Source: JAUZRW01 sp964549915
Lineage (GTDB): Bacteria; Chloroflexota; Anaerolineae; Aggregatilineales; Phototrophicaceae
NCBI GenBank assembly: GCA_964549915.1
Contig: CAZJWX010000092.1
Coordinates: 1 to 14,334, forward strand
Direction of reading: 5' to 3'
DNA: 14,334 bases
Part shown: in pieces, positions 6,764-12,944 of the stretch
Layout: each line of letters begins with the position of its first letter
How positions within the stretch are numbered: the first letter of the stretch is position 1
Made by a program: the position numbers and the translations under genes
Notes under the pieces: model-generated
Database searches by the model: none
Seen by the model: the letters and a program-made list of their open reading frames with translations, nothing else
What the model was told of the DNA's origin: nothing

Positions 6764-8233
6764 ATGCGCAAGCGTAAGTTCTTGTATCGGATCATTTCAA
6801 TTGGCGTCGCGCTGGCCTTCCTATTTGTGATGGGAATGAGCGCCGTCGCACAGGACGATGCTGCAGAAGAGCCAGCGACCGAAGAAGTCGCAGCGGAAGA
6901 GGCCGCCGCCGAAGAAGTTGTTCCGCCGACTGACGTTGAAATCGTACAGTTCAACCTGGATATGACCTGGATGCTGACGGCGGGCTTCCTGGTGTTCTTC
7001 ATGCAGGCGGGTTTCGCCATGCTGGAAGGCGGCTTCATCCGTCATACGGGCGTAGTGAACTCCATCGCAGAGAACTTCATGGATGCCTGTATCACGGCCC
7101 TGGTCTTCTTCGCAGTGGGCTTTGGCATTGCCTACGCGGGCGATGTGGGCGGCGGCGTCATCCCAATCCCCTTCTCACCCGGGATTGCAACGGAACTCAC
7201 CCTGACCGATGCGGCGTTTGCCGAAGTGCTACGCGGTGGCCTGGAACCCTATTCGGACTTCTTCTTCCAGTTTGCCTTTGCGGGCGCTGCGGCGACCATC
7301 GCAACGGGCGCTATGGCTGAACGCACCGATTTCCGCGGCAAGCTGATTTACTCCGCCATCCTGGGTGCGATCATCTACCCGGTCGTCGTCTTCTGGAGCA
7401 ACTGGAACGGCGGTTTCCTGGGTGCGCAGGGTATGGTGGATTTCGCGGGCAGCACCATCGTGCACCAGACGGGCGGCGTGATCGCCCTGGTGGGCGCGAT
7501 CATGGTCGGGCCGCGTGTGGGTCGCGTCTTCGGCACGCCACCGCGCCCCAGCAACATGGGTCTGGCGGCGATGGGTACCTTCATCCTCTGGTTCGGTTGG
7601 TATGGCTTCAACGTCGGCTCCACGCTGGCAGCCAGCGATGTGCACCTGATGGGCCTGGTGGCGGTCAACACCACCCTGGCAGCCGCAGCAGCCTCCCTGA
7701 CGGCCATGCTCTGGGGCTACTTCTTCAAGGGTCAGAAATGGGACCTGAGCCTGATCCTGAACGGTTCGCTGGCGGGTCTGGTCGGCATCACGGCAGGTTG
7801 TGCCTTCGTCTCGCCGACGGCAGCCATCATCATCGGTCTGACGGCTGGCGTGGTCGTGGTGCTCTCGATGGACGCGGTGGAAGCCGCCAAGGTCGATGAT
7901 GCAGTGGGCGCGTTCGCGGTACACGGTGCCTGCGGTGCGCTGGGTACCCTGGCGATTGGCTTCTGGGGCGTGCCGGAACTGCTGGGGGCTGAAGCTGGCG
8001 GTCTCTTCCTGGGTGGCGGCATCTCTCTGCTGGTCTCGCAGTTGGTGGCGGTGGTCGTGGTCGCGGCCTGGGCGGCTGGCGCTGGCATCGTGATGTTCGG
8101 TGCGCTGAAGGTCATGGGGCTGCTGCGTATGCCCGCCGAAGCCGACGAAATGGGCATTGACGCTTACGAACATGGCGCGTCGATCTATGGCGACATCCTG
8201 CCCGTTCCCTCACCGGAACCCGCGGGCGACTAA
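6764..8233 (+). CDS. amt: Ammonium transporter (Amt/MEP channel)
   Basis: Amt proteins are trimeric inner-membrane channels that take up ammonium. This one has 489 residues. Residues 1-28 form a signal peptide (MRKRKF, hydrophobic core, SAVAQ), and 29-50 are an Ala/Glu-rich acidic stretch. The channel runs from about 55 with eleven predicted helices. Family blocks are FMQAGFAMLEGG, GAMAERTDF, D226-F-A-G-S-T-I-V-H234-Q-T-G-G and D-D-A-V-G-A-F-A-V-H387-G-A-C-G. D226 sits eight residues before H234, and H234 with H387 are the twin pore histidines. The C-terminal tail GIDAYEHGASIYGD matches the cytosolic coupling tail. The start is fixed by AGAGGGG at 6749-6755, eight bases before ATG. An open frame continues upstream but is not protein-like. 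No glnK/PII gene adjoins it, which is unusual, and the next gene converges. Confidence 0.96.
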   Translation: MRKRKFLYRIISIGVALAFLFVMGMSAVAQDDAAEEPATEEVAAEEAAAEEVVPPTDVEIVQFNLDMTWMLTAGFLVFFMQAGFAMLEGGFIRHTGVVNSIAENFMDACITALVFFAVGFGIAYAGDVGGGVIPIPFSPGIATELTLTDAAFAEVLRGGLEPYSDFFFQFAFAGAAATIATGAMAERTDFRGKLIYSAILGAIIYPVVVFWSNWNGGFLGAQGMVDFAGSTIVHQTGGVIALVGAIMVGPRVGRVFGTPPRPSNMGLAAMGTFILWFGWYGFNVGSTLAASDVHLMGLVAVNTTLAAAAASLTAMLWGYFFKGQKWDLSLILNGSLAGLVGITAGCAFVSPTAAIIIGLTAGVVVVLSMDAVEAAKVDDAVGAFAVHGACGALGTLAIGFWGVPELLGAEAGGLFLGGGISLLVSQLVAVVVVAAWAAGAGIVMFGALKVMGLLRMPAEADEMGIDAYEHGASIYGDILPVPSPEPAGD

Positions 8234-8247
8234 TTCTCATGAAGAAC

Positions 8248-8271
8248 CGGGGCATTCCTCTCCATGCCCCG
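8248..8271. terminator. Bidirectional terminator between amt and the histidine kinase
   Basis: CGGGGCAT (8248-8255) and ATGCCCCG (8264-8271) form a perfect stem with an 8-base loop. The stem can be extended by GAAC/GTTC (8244-8247, 8271-8274) with one bulge. It lies 14 bp after the amt stop and 77 bp after the kinase stop in the other direction. A pyrimidine-rich tail (TTCTCTCTCCTT) follows on the plus strand, and TTCTTCAT on the minus strand. Confidence 0.75.
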
Positions 8272-8348
8272 TTCTCTCTCCTTAATCTGTGTGTGTGCGG
8301 CGGAGTGGTTGGTTCTGCAAAGGGCCGGCCACTTCGTCGCGTCCGGGG

Positions 8349-10634
8349 CTATACCTGCTCGGTTGGCAGCGTCACCGTGAAAACCGTTCCCTCTCCGACG
8401 GCGCTCTGCACATGCAGGCGTCCGTTATGCGCTTCCACCGCCTGCCGCACGATGGGCAAGCCCAGCCCCGTACCCGGAATCTGCCCCACATTGCTCGCCC
8501 GGTGGAAATTGCTGAAGATTTTGTTGCGGTCATCCGGCGGAATGCCAATCCCTTCATCCGCGACTTGCAGCATGAGACGATCGCCCTGGTAGCCCAGGCG
8601 ACAGCGCACAGGGCGATCCTCTGGCGAGTATTTCAGGGCGTTGGAAATCAAATGTTCGGCGATCAAACGGAAGTAGTGTACATCGAGGGTGACTGGCTGT
8701 TCTTGCCCTTCGATTTCCAGCAGCAGCGGAGTCTGGTTTTTCGCCTGGAATTTGAGCACGATGTCTTGCAACAGAGCGCTGGCATCCACTGCCTCCGGTT
8801 TGAATTCGACGCCGACGGTCTCTGCCCGGTTGATTTGCACGACGGCGTTGATCATCTCGTCCAGTTTTTCCACCTGCTGCTGGATCTTCTGCAAGTGGTG
8901 CGCTCTCTTCTGTGCTTCCAGCCGGTCACCGTAGCGCTGCAAAATGCTGGTGGAGGAGGCGATGACCGTCAACGGTGTGCGGTATTCGTGCGAAATCATG
9001 GAGACGAAGCGCGTTTTCACGCCCAGCAGTTCGCGCTGCTTTTCCAGGGCGGCACTCAACTCCTCCGTGCGTTCGGCCACCCGCTGTTCGAGCATCAACG
9101 CCTGCTGCTGTACGGCATCGTGCAGCTTCATATTCTCCAGCGCTGCGGCTGCCCGCTCCGAAAAGACCTTGAGCAGTCGGCGGTCACTCTGGCTGAAGCC
9201 ATCGATGGACTGGCTCTGAAAATCCAGCACGCCGATTGTGCCGCTGTGGCTCTTGAGCGGGATCACGAATTCGGAGCGCGTCGTCGGCACGTTGGCGACG
9301 TAGGATTCATCCTTGCTCACATCAGGCGCGTACATCGGATGCCCCTCGCGGAAGGACTGCGGCACCAGCCCCGCACCGTTCACCGAGATGGCGTCATCCA
9401 GGTCAATGCCATATTCGCCCGCCCGCGCGACGCGCACCAACTGCTGCCCCTGCTCGGAGACGAGCATCAGGCCACAGTCCACCTGTTGGAACTCTTTGAC
9501 GATGCCGCGCACGATGCTATTCGCCAGTTCCTGCACGCTGTTGGCGCGGAAAAGGTAGGACGTGGCATCGTACAGGCGTGCGAGTTCCGCCTGCACTTGC
9601 TTGTACGGGGTGATGTCGACGAAGCTGACCAGCACGGTCGGTTCGCCCAGGTAATCGACAATCTCCCCATAAACGGAAATCCAGCCCTGGAAGCGCGGCT
9701 GATTGATGGATACCTCGTAGTTGTCGAGCCTGCCTGCACGCAGCAGTTCCTGACGCAGCACGCGATATTCCGGGATTTCGGCCTCTATCTCGTCGAGCGA
9801 CTTGCCAATCATCCTCGTCAGGCTGGTATCCGTACCCAGCATGGGATGATCGTTGGTCTCCACGATGATCCAATCGCGCATGCGTACCAGCAGGAAAGGA
9901 TAGGGCACCGTATGAAAGAGCTTCTGGAAGCGATATTCGCTCTCTTGCAGCACCGCACGCTGCGCCACGATTTCGGTGATGTCTTCGCAGTTGGCGATGT
10001 AGATGCGCTCACCGTTGGGGTCAAGCGTGCAGGTGACGGTGGTATTCAGCAGGCGCAGCGAGCCGTCCCGGTGGACGACGCGCACCTGCCCCGTCGTGCG
10101 TTCCCCCAGTGTCGGCGGCAGTCCGGTGAGGATGCGCACTGGCGAACTCGCGCTGCGGTGGCGGAAGAATTTCACGAGCGACTGACCGATGCTCTCCTCC
10201 ACGCTGTAGCCCAGCATTCGTTCCATCGCCGGGTTGATGTAGCGCAAAATCCCGCGATTATCGAAGGCCGCTACCATATCCGGCGCGTTTTTCATCAGCA
10301 CCTGGAAGTAATAGTCCCGGTTGGCAACTTCCTGCTTGAGGTACTCTTCTCGCGTCACATCGTGCAGCGTGACCAGAGTCGCCGTTGTGCCCTCCCAGTC
10401 GATGGATTGCGTTTCCAGACGCAGGTAGTAGGTCTTCTCCTGCCGGGTGTGCTGCACGATGGGCGGCTGCGTGTGCAGATCGAAGGGGAAGGGCTGCCCG
10501 TGCAGCGCCAGCGCCTCCTGGTCGAAGAGTGCAGCCGTCGCGCCATTCGCGTAGAGTATACGCTGCTGCTCGTCCACGATGACCAATTTCACACTCAGGC
10601 AATTCATGAGTTCTGTTGTGGTCAGGGCAGGCAT
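8349..10634 (-). CDS. PAS-PAS-PAS-GAF sensor histidine kinase
   Basis: This 761-residue soluble two-component kinase senses through four N-terminal modules: PAS at about 10-95, PAS at 108-225 (FDNRGILRYINPAMERMLGYS), a PAS-like domain at 230-345 (ending VDITPYKQ) and GAF at 365-500. A coiled coil (500-540, LEQRVAERTEELSAALEKQ) leads to the HisKA domain with phosphoacceptor H549 in ISHEYRTP. The HATPase domain has N665 (N box), D693-E-G-I-G-I (G1) and GTGLGLP near 720 (G2). All catalytic boxes are intact. No transmembrane segment, receiver or output domain is present, so it should signal in the cytoplasm through a separate regulator. The single-domain receiver at 12343-12726 is the nearest candidate, 1.7 kb away. 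The minus-strand start has AAGG 11 bases upstream, inside a possible small hairpin. The ligands cannot be told from sequence. Confidence 0.94.
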   Translation of the reverse strand: MPALTTTELMNCLSVKLVIVDEQQRILYANGATAALFDQEALALHGQPFPFDLHTQPPIVQHTRQEKTYYLRLETQSIDWEGTTATLVTLHDVTREEYLKQEVANRDYYFQVLMKNAPDMVAAFDNRGILRYINPAMERMLGYSVEESIGQSLVKFFRHRSASSPVRILTGLPPTLGERTTGQVRVVHRDGSLRLLNTTVTCTLDPNGERIYIANCEDITEIVAQRAVLQESEYRFQKLFHTVPYPFLLVRMRDWIIVETNDHPMLGTDTSLTRMIGKSLDEIEAEIPEYRVLRQELLRAGRLDNYEVSINQPRFQGWISVYGEIVDYLGEPTVLVSFVDITPYKQVQAELARLYDATSYLFRANSVQELANSIVRGIVKEFQQVDCGLMLVSEQGQQLVRVARAGEYGIDLDDAISVNGAGLVPQSFREGHPMYAPDVSKDESYVANVPTTRSEFVIPLKSHSGTIGVLDFQSQSIDGFSQSDRRLLKVFSERAAAALENMKLHDAVQQQALMLEQRVAERTEELSAALEKQRELLGVKTRFVSMISHEYRTPLTVIASSTSILQRYGDRLEAQKRAHHLQKIQQQVEKLDEMINAVVQINRAETVGVEFKPEAVDASALLQDIVLKFQAKNQTPLLLEIEGQEQPVTLDVHYFRLIAEHLISNALKYSPEDRPVRCRLGYQGDRLMLQVADEGIGIPPDDRNKIFSNFHRASNVGQIPGTGLGLPIVRQAVEAHNGRLHVQSAVGEGTVFTVTLPTEQV

Positions 10635-10805
10635 AAGGTGATTTTACCTTTTCTACGCCGCACTCGCTGCCGATTATGCGCATCTGGCATGGTCACAGCC
10701 CCGGCGTACTATCATAGAGATTCGCGGCTCTCGCCTCGCCCGCTGGCACAGCCGAAGCGCGACTGACGACTGCCCCTAATGGTGGGAGGAGCGCCAGGAG
10801 AGTCT

Positions 10806-10853
10806 ATGGATCTCACACTGAATATACCGCAGTGTTTCATTAGCAAGAATTAA
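10806..10853 (+). CDS. Possible 15-residue leader peptide
   Basis: ATG at 10806 opens a 15-codon frame (MDLTLNIPQCFISKN) ending in TAA. It is preceded by AGGAGAG (10797-10803), one of the best ribosome-binding matches in the window, at a close spacing. ACACTG (10815-10820) and CAGTGT (10830-10835) form a hairpin inside it, followed by TT. It lies in the 477-bp gap between the histidine kinase and Roadblock starts. A translated leader or a chance frame are both possible. The rest of the gap (10635-10805 and 10854-11005) shows no gene. Confidence 0.2.
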   Translation: MDLTLNIPQCFISKN

Positions 10854-11002
10854 GATTCATGGGGCCATTAAGTGCCTCGCATGCACGGACAAACCTTTCC
10901 GGCTGGCACTTGCAGGGGCTTTCTCGCGGCATCCGTCCCATTCCAGCCCGCTTACAGTACCAAATGCTTACGGTTCGCCAACTGCCCAAATTGCCGAAAA
11001 CA

Positions 11003-11011
11003 TGCTATAGT
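11003..11011 (+). promoter_or_regulatory. Extended -10 promoter for the Roadblock gene
   Basis: TGCTATAGT is an extended -10 (TGn followed by TATAGT at 11006-11011, 5 of 6). No strong -35 is seen at the usual distance. Initiation near 11018 would leave a 94-nt leader. The leader includes AACCCCC (11033-11039) pairing with GGGGGTT (11061-11067) around a 21-base loop. The promoter lies downstream of the longer in-frame start options, which supports the ATG at 11112. Confidence 0.5.
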
Positions 11012-11111
11012 CGTAAACGGAAAATTGACAAAAACCCCCTGGCGGGATCGGACACACGGCGGGGGTTCCCCGTGCGAGTGCCGCAGCCTGAGAAACACGA
11101 GAGAGGTTCCG

Positions 11112-11513
11112 ATGACCCAGCAATACAAGAGTGATGCCCTCGAAGACGAGTTGAAGAAGCTGCACGCGATTGTCGCCGGTGTGAAGGCAACCGTGATTGT
11201 GAATATGGATGGGCTGCTCGTCGCCGCCTACCCCGCCGGAGACGAAGAGAACCCCCACGAAAACCCCACCAGCAGCCCCCAGGTGGCAGCGATGTCCGCG
11301 ACTCTGATCGGGCTGGCAGAAAAGACGCTGGGACGGCTGGCACAGGGCGAACTGGAACGTCTGCTGATGCAGGGCGAAGATGGCACGATGGTCGTCTACC
11401 CGGCAGGGCGTGCCGCCGTCGCGGTGCTCGTCAACAATTCGGCAGAAATGGCGAAGGTGCTGCGGGCGACCAAGGGCGCGGCAGAAGAGGTCGTCCGCAT
11501 TCTGGGGACGTGA
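11112..11513 (+). CDS. Roadblock/LC7 domain protein (MglB-like)
   Basis: This 133-residue protein consists of one Roadblock/LC7 domain, a small dimerising fold. In bacteria such proteins regulate Ras-like GTPases such as MglA or act as scaffolds in signalling clusters. The N-terminal helix (about 8-23, ALEDELKKLHAIVAGV) leads to a strand with TVIVNMDGLLVAAY (27-40). An acidic, proline-containing loop follows (42-57), then a long helix VAAMSATLIGLAEKTLGRLA (58-77). Strands around TMVVYPAGRAAVAVLVN (92-108) and a closing helix complete the fold. GAGAGG (11101-11106) five bases before the ATG fixes the start. No MglA-type GTPase gene is present in the window. The FHA gene ends 6 bp away on the other strand, leaving no room for a terminator, so the two transcripts probably overlap. 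Confidence 0.88.
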   Translation: MTQQYKSDALEDELKKLHAIVAGVKATVIVNMDGLLVAAYPAGDEENPHENPTSSPQVAAMSATLIGLAEKTLGRLAQGELERLLMQGEDGTMVVYPAGRAAVAVLVNNSAEMAKVLRATKGAAEEVVRILGT

Positions 11514-11519
11514 GGCTCG

Positions 11520-12209
11520 TCAGCTACCGCTGCGCTGAAAGCGGAGCTGCACCGTCAGGTTGCCCAGTCGCAGCGTATCCCCATCGCGCAAGGGGTGCGT
11601 GCCGCCCGATGGCACGGCCTTCCCATTGACGAAGGTGCCGTTGCGGCTCTGCAAATCTTGCACAATCAACGTATTCTCTTCCACGCGGATGATGGCGTGC
11701 CGCCGGCTTAAGCCCAGGCGATAGGCGCCGAAAGTTGTCAGGTCAATATCTGGCATGTAATTTGTCACGCTGTCCGCACGCCCCACTACCAGATCATGAT
11801 CCACCGCAATCAAGAGCCGATCCGGCATATCGGTCACGCTCAATTCCAGCTTCGTCTGTGCGGGGTGGAATTCCTCTCGCTGGTGCGCGTCCTGCATCTG
11901 CTCTTGCTCAATGGCCTGCTGCATCTGCATGGCTTTGTAGGCTTCCTGGGCCAGGTCATGCGTGGTATTCCCAACCTCGGATGCGTCCAGGGGGTCTTGC
12001 AGCATGCTGGTCTGCGTACCGGGATCGGCGACATCGTCGTCCGCTTCGCCGGATCGCGTCTCTGCATCAGAAGACTGTGCGGCCCTGGCGGCTTCTTCGG
12101 CCTGCGCTGCCTCGAAGAGTTCGCGCGCTTCCCGCGCAGCATCGCGCAGGTCGTTGGTTGTGTTGCCGCTGGTTTCCGAATTTTGCGTCGGTTCTGGCTG
12201 ATCGGTCAT
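11520..12209 (-). CDS. FHA domain protein with a duplicated N-terminal GNTTxDL motif
   Basis: This is a 229-residue soluble protein. Residues 130-226 form an FHA domain, a phosphothreonine-binding module, with VVGRADS (G143-R144), L-S168-R-R-H171 and R-N190-G-T-F-V-N-G196, all core binding residues. Residues 1-115 are acidic, helical and Gln/Ala/Glu-rich. They contain two similar units: GNTTNDLRDAAREA at 15-28 and GNTTHDLAQEAYKA at 80-93. Each has the T-x-x-D spacing that FHA domains prefer around phosphothreonine. This layout recalls mycobacterial GarA and corynebacterial OdhI, whose phosphorylated N-terminal Thr binds their own FHA domain (known biology; the analogy is inference). No Ser/Thr kinase gene is in the window. 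The gene has its own good promoter, and it lies 133 bp behind the response regulator on the same strand. The Shine-Dalgarno is weak. Confidence 0.92.
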   Translation of the reverse strand: MTDQPEPTQNSETSGNTTNDLRDAAREARELFEAAQAEEAARAAQSSDAETRSGEADDDVADPGTQTSMLQDPLDASEVGNTTHDLAQEAYKAMQMQQAIEQEQMQDAHQREEFHPAQTKLELSVTDMPDRLLIAVDHDLVVGRADSVTNYMPDIDLTTFGAYRLGLSRRHAIIRVEENTLIVQDLQSRNGTFVNGKAVPSGGTHPLRDGDTLRLGNLTVQLRFQRSGS

Positions 12210-12217
12210 GATTCACT

Positions 12218-12229
12218 GCTTTGCAAAGC
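12218..12229. promoter_or_regulatory. 12-bp perfect palindrome in the FHA gene leader
   Basis: GCTTTGCAAAGC is a perfect palindrome starting 9 bp before the FHA start codon. Relative to the promoter at 12244-12272 (minus) it covers about +8 to +19, a position where a bound dimer could block transcription. A chance palindrome or weak leader hairpin is the alternative. Confidence 0.35.
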
Positions 12230-12243
12230 CTCTTCCTGTGGGC

Positions 12244-12272
12244 ATTGTATCACCATCCGTATCGGTGAACAA
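12244..12272 (-). promoter_or_regulatory. FHA gene promoter embedded in the intergenic hairpin
   Basis: On the minus strand TTGTTC (complement of 12267-12272) and TACAAT (complement of 12244-12249) are 17 bp apart. TGA precedes the -10, giving an extended -10. The predicted start is near 12237, about 28 nt before the FHA ATG. The -35 and most of the spacer lie within one arm of the long inverted repeat at 12253-12338. Confidence 0.5.
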
Positions 12273-12338
12273 CAAGGGCAGCGCTGATTCAAACCGCGCT
12301 GCGCCGCAATGTTGCTGGATTGTCACCCATACGGATGG
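12253..12338. repeat. 86-bp imperfect hairpin between the response regulator and FHA genes
   Basis: CCATCCGTAT (12253-12262) pairs perfectly with ATACGGATGG (12329-12338). After one mismatch the stem continues with GGTG/CACC, a single bulged A, and ACAA/TTGT (12264-12272 with 12320-12327), giving about 18 base pairs. Inside, GCAGCGC (12278-12284) and GCGCTGC (12296-12302) make a second perfect hairpin. The element starts 4 bp after the response-regulator stop. There is no T tract, so it is unlikely to be a simple terminator. Confidence 0.6.
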
Positions 12339-12342
12339 ACGG

Positions 12343-12726
12343 TCATTTGTCTGAGATCGGGGTGTGATCGAGCATCCGTTCGACAGCACGCATCAGGTCA
12401 TCGACGGAGATGGGCTTGGTCAGGAATTCGTCGGCTCCTGCGGCAATGCCTTTCTGCCGTACCCCGGTATCGGTATGCGCGGTGAGCATGATGACGCCGC
12501 TCTCCCTGGTATTGGGAGCCTGACGCAGCGCCTGCAACACTTCAAACCCGTCCGCACGCGGCATCCGCACATCACACAAAACCACATGCGGCGAGAATTC
12601 GCGGGCGATTTCGATCCCTTCCAGGCCATCAGTGGCACCGCGCACCTCATATTCCATCAATTCCAGGATCTCGACGAGGTTCGCGCGAACGTTCGGTTCA
12701 TCTTCGATGACTAAAATACGAGCCAT
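12343..12726 (-). CDS. Single-domain (CheY-like) response regulator
   Basis: This 127-residue protein is a lone receiver domain with no DNA-binding or enzymatic output. The acidic pocket is E8-D9, the phosphoacceptor is D52 (VLCDVRMP), the switch Thr is T82 (IMLTAH) and the invariant Lys is K104 (LTKPIS). All are intact, so it should accept phosphate from a histidine kinase. The kinase at 8349-10634, which lacks a receiver, is a possible partner. Such proteins act by binding partners, for example in motility or phosphorelays. GGGAG (complement of 12734-12738), seven bases before the ATG, is a strong ribosome-binding site. The gene precedes the FHA gene on the same strand, so partial co-transcription is possible, and it is divergent from the propeller gene. 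Confidence 0.95.
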   Translation of the reverse strand: MARILVIEDEPNVRANLVEILELMEYEVRGATDGLEGIEIAREFSPHVVLCDVRMPRADGFEVLQALRQAPNTRESGVIMLTAHTDTGVRQKGIAAGADEFLTKPISVDDLMRAVERMLDHTPISDK

Positions 12727-12790
12727 TCTCGTACTCCCATGATTGCAATCTGCCGGGTATCAACTCTATGACTTCCCTGGTACGCTTTCG

Positions 12791-12799
12791 ATTCTACCA
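12791..12799 (-). promoter_or_regulatory. Candidate extended -10 for the response regulator
   Basis: On the minus strand TAGAAT (complement of 12791-12796) is preceded by TGG, an extended -10 with 5 of 6 consensus bases. The -35 is poor. Initiation near 12784 gives a leader of about 58 nt containing the GGGAG ribosome-binding site. Confidence 0.4.
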
Positions 12800-12875
12800 T
12801 CAGAAACCGAAATGCGTGCTTAATGCTTGAGGATTCGTCGCTGCCTTCGGTTCGGGCGGCGGGCGGGTGCTGGCG

Positions 12876-12904
12876 TTTTCAGGGCACACGATTCTGTGTA
12901 AGAT
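12876..12904 (+). promoter_or_regulatory. Candidate promoter for the propeller protein gene
   Basis: TTTTCA (12876-12881) and TAAGAT (12899-12904) are separated by 17 bp, each matching 4 of 6 consensus bases. The predicted start near 12911 leaves a 34-nt leader. It excludes in-frame start options further upstream. Confidence 0.4.
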
Positions 12905-12944
12905 GACGGGGAGCCGTCCAATCATCGCCGCAGGGAACGTCCTC

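Noticed and set aside
8289..10766. 825-codon plus-strand open frame opposite the histidine kinase
   Set aside because: It is a shadow of a high-GC coding strand. The translation is rich in His, Arg and Gln without any recognisable domain, while the minus strand encodes a complete kinase with all catalytic boxes.
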